A stretch of 64,000 bases of DNA. Origin: HNR sp040400085 (GTDB lineage Bacteria; Actinomycetota; Actinomycetes; Actinomycetales; Microbacteriaceae). The translations under genes were made by a program, and so were the position numbers. The notes under the pieces are model-generated. The model saw only the letters and a program-made list of their open reading frames with translations. It did not search any database and was not told where the DNA came from. Positions 62,705 through 64,000 of the stretch are shown in pieces (the first letter of the stretch is position 1; every line of letters starts with the position of its first letter). The stretch is from assembly GCA_040400085.1 (NCBI GenBank), contig JBBAQX010000011.1:1-64000 (forward strand), written 5' to 3'.

Positions 62705-62929
62705 ATGGGGAGCGAGAGCGTTGGCTCGAACACGGATAAGCCCGCTGCTATGCCGGGGACACGTCGTTCGAGAAGAGTTCAGGTTCCCGCGGTGCCTGGG
62801 ACAGACCCCGCCCCGCAATCTGGGTTAGAGGTGACTCGAGCAGCTGAAGACACTGATGCTGCCTGGGGCGACAACTCAGAGTCCAACGATAGCGATCTCA
62901 AGCGAAACAAGCCGCCGCACTGGGGTTAG
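62705..62929 (+). CDS. Small conserved-looking acidic protein
   Basis: ATG 62705 to TAG 62927-62929 encodes 74 residues. It is polar with a basic N-terminal patch (TRRSRRVQ) and ends in SDLKRNKPPHWG. The PPHWG end looks familiar from small actinobacterial proteins downstream of such helicase-like genes, but I cannot name the family. The upstream 9-bp repeat lies between the two genes, so they may be co-transcribed. No membrane segment is seen. Confidence 0.6.
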   Translation: MGSESVGSNTDKPAAMPGTRRSRRVQVPAVPGTDPAPQSGLEVTRAAEDTDAAWGDNSESNDSDLKRNKPPHWG

Positions 62930-63011
62930 GACTGAGTTTCCGGGTCAACGCTGCGTTGTTCGGCCGGGTGCCAGCTGAGTTGCGTGGCGTGGCTAGGCTG
63001 GCTGCGGTGTT

Positions 63012-63074
63012 CGGCCTAAGTTGTGCGGCTGGGCCCAGGTAGTTGGTCATGGGCCCAATAAACGGCTTAGGCCG
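63012..63074. terminator. Nested hairpin region after the small acidic gene
   Basis: CGGCCTAAG (63012-63020) pairs with CTTAGGCCG (63066-63074); inside it, TGGGCCCA (63030-63037) can pair with TGGGCCCA (63050-63057). A third TGGGCCC lies near 63088. The nested layout resembles the terminator at 47630-47710. It lies between the convergent 62705 gene and fmdB-like gene. No strong T-run is seen. Confidence 0.55.
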
Positions 63075-63120
63075 GTAACCGATAACTTGGGCCCGCCGTG
63101 ACGTAAGCGCTGGGAAAGTG

Positions 63121-63489
63121 TTAACTGGCCGCGGGAGTCGGCGACTTCGACGGGGACGCGGATCCCGACGACCCTGCGCTGCTCGAGGATCCTGACGAGC
63201 CTGAGGATCCTGACGAGCCTGAGGATCCTGACGAACCACCAGAGGACGAGCTCCCGGAATCCGGGGACCCTGAACCTGAACCAGCCCCTGAGACCGAACT
63301 CGAACTCGAACCCGCACGCGAATCGGTTCGGTAAAAACCCGAGCCCTTAAACGTGACCCCGATCGAGTTGAAGACCTTGCGCAACGTGCCACCGCACTCA
63401 GGGCAAACGGTTAGCGAAGCATCCGAAAAATCCTGACGGATGTCAAAAGCGTGATTGCAATCTGCGCAGCGATAGGCGTAAGTGGGCAT
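63121..63489 (-). CDS. FmdB-family zinc-ribbon protein with Ser/Gly tail
   Basis: This encodes 122 residues. The first 50 are a FmdB/CxxC_CxxC_SSSS zinc ribbon: MPTYAYRCADCNHAF, then TVCPECGGTLRKVFNSIGVTFKGSGFYRTD. The rest is Ser/Gly/Pro-rich low complexity, encoded partly by three 18-bp repeats (63185-63238). Members are often called putative regulatory proteins; function is unclear. The gene neighbours the 5-formyltetrahydrofolate cyclo-ligase gene, a pairing common in actinobacteria. Confidence 0.88.
   Translation of the reverse strand: MPTYAYRCADCNHAFDIRQDFSDASLTVCPECGGTLRKVFNSIGVTFKGSGFYRTDSRAGSSSSSVSGAGSGSGSPDSGSSSSGGSSGSSGSSGSSGSSGSSSSAGSSGSASPSKSPTPAAS
63185..63238. repeat. Three 18-bp tandem repeats in the fmdB-like tail
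   Basis: GAGGATCCTGACGAGCCT occurs at 63185 and 63203, with a third copy at 63221 that changes the last bases. They encode the Ser/Gly-rich tail and keep the frame, so tail length can vary. Confidence 0.8.
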
Positions 63490-63529
63490 GTGAAACGGAT
63501 CCTTAGAACAGAATGGTTAGTGAAAAAGT

Positions 63530-64000
63530 TTAGGCGAACGTCATTGTGCGCGTCTGCGTGACAATGCCTGTCACGGGTTGATCGTGAAGCTCCTGAGGAA
63601 CGCTGTCGAACAACTCGGTATCGAAGATAACAGCATAGATCGGTGGTTTCTTCCCCATCGAGCCGATTGTTTTGTCGAAATATCCGCGGCCCCAGCCGAC
63701 TCGCATGCCGAGCACATCCACAGCGCACGCAGGTATGAGCATCAGGTCTACATCATTGACCGCGAGTGGGCTCAAAATTTCGCCAACAGCCTCAGGCATG
63801 CCAAAGAGGCCCTCGGTTTCGCTGGTACCGTCGCTGACGACCCAGTCGAGCAGGCCATCCTCTCGCGAGATCGGGAGTAGCGAACGGATGCCGTGCTCAT
63901 GAGCCCAGTTCAGAAACGGTCGGGTATTGGGTTCGAAATTGCTGGGAAGGTAACAGGACAAGGATCGTGCTCCTGTTTTTTCGACGAGGTCGATGAGCTG
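63530..64000 (-). CDS. 5-formyltetrahydrofolate cyclo-ligase (partial, start beyond window)
   Basis: The frame runs from TGA-side end 63530 to the window edge; reading past the ATG at 63961 it continues open as QLIDLVEKTGARSLSCYLP, so the N-terminus of about 40-60 residues lies outside. Motifs RVGWGRGYFDK (ATP/folate site, written GMRVGWGRGYFDKTIG) and the LMLIPACAVDVLG segment mark the 5-FTHF cyclo-ligase family, which converts 5-formyl-THF to 5,10-methenyl-THF using ATP. It lies 40 bp before fmdB-like on the same strand. Confidence 0.9.
   Translation of the reverse strand, partial: QLIDLVEKTGARSLSCYLPSNFEPNTRPFLNWAHEHGIRSLLPISREDGLLDWVVSDGTSETEGLFGMPEAVGEILSPLAVNDVDLMLIPACAVDVLGMRVGWGRGYFDKTIGSMGKKPPIYAVIFDTELFDSVPQELHDQPVTGIVTQTRTMTFA

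Overview
The window is a piece of an actinobacterial chromosome, most likely from the Microbacteriaceae. The evidence is gene content: a WhiB2-type Fe-S regulator, mycothiol synthase (mshD), CarD next to an LpqE-type lipoprotein, a fused ispD-ispF gene, PdtaS, an Rv3235-family protein, SenX3-RegX3 and GlnR. Placement below family level is inference, since no search could be run.

Positions 1-13,500 look like an accessory surface-polysaccharide locus. The DNA is visibly AT-richer than the rest, intergenic gaps are long, and there are two decayed inverted copies of one IS3-family element (732-2068 and 6588-7763). Its genes encode GtrA, a UDP-sugar 6-dehydrogenase, a DUF2142 membrane protein, a dolichol-phosphate-mannose-synthase-like glycosyltransferase, a Gfo/Idh/MocA dehydrogenase, a DegT-type aminotransferase, an LpxA-like acyltransferase and a rhamnosyltransferase-like enzyme. 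Together the dehydrogenases, aminotransferase and acyltransferase suggest synthesis of an N-acylated amino-sugar or uronic acid nucleotide. Two O-antigen-ligase/polymerase-like membrane proteins and mannose-6-phosphate isomerase (13,485-17,470) link this locus to the core genome.

Positions 17,680-28,430 carry whiB2, a very large membrane glycosyltransferase, a DUF5719 protein, an Rv3259-like protein, DUF3499, RDD and SpoIIM proteins, an ABC exporter, tRNA-Lys and an unidentified protein. Positions 28,736-33,000 hold the pstSCAB phosphate transporter with a PHO-box-like repeat upstream. Positions 33,090-38,052 hold a FadR-type regulator divergent from a short LeuA-like synthase, then a TetR regulator with a DHA2 drug exporter. 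Positions 38,231-42,987 form a tight operon glnR-mshD-ppk1-NUDIX/phosphatase.

Positions 43,077-47,615 carry small membrane proteins, a nitrobindin-like protein, YgfZ, a FUSC protein and phosphoglycerate mutase. Positions 47,740-50,620 hold phoU divergent from senX3-regX3, so phosphate transport, sensing and polyphosphate synthesis all lie within about 22 kb. Positions 50,670-55,790 carry lpqE, carD, ispDF, cysS and rlmB. Positions 55,907-62,620 carry an Rv3235-family protein, pdtaS, an LPQTG-containing membrane protein and a 1287-residue helicase-like protein with an altered Walker A motif. The window ends in a zinc-ribbon FmdB protein and a 5-formyltetrahydrofolate cyclo-ligase that runs off the right edge.

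Convergent gene pairs are mostly separated by strong hairpin terminators. The most unusual signals are a perfect 20-bp inverted repeat inside the tetR coding sequence, a LeuA without its leucine-binding domain preceded by a possible leader ORF and hairpin, the lysine-less Walker A of the helicase-like protein, and an LPQTG motif near the N-terminus instead of the C-terminus.
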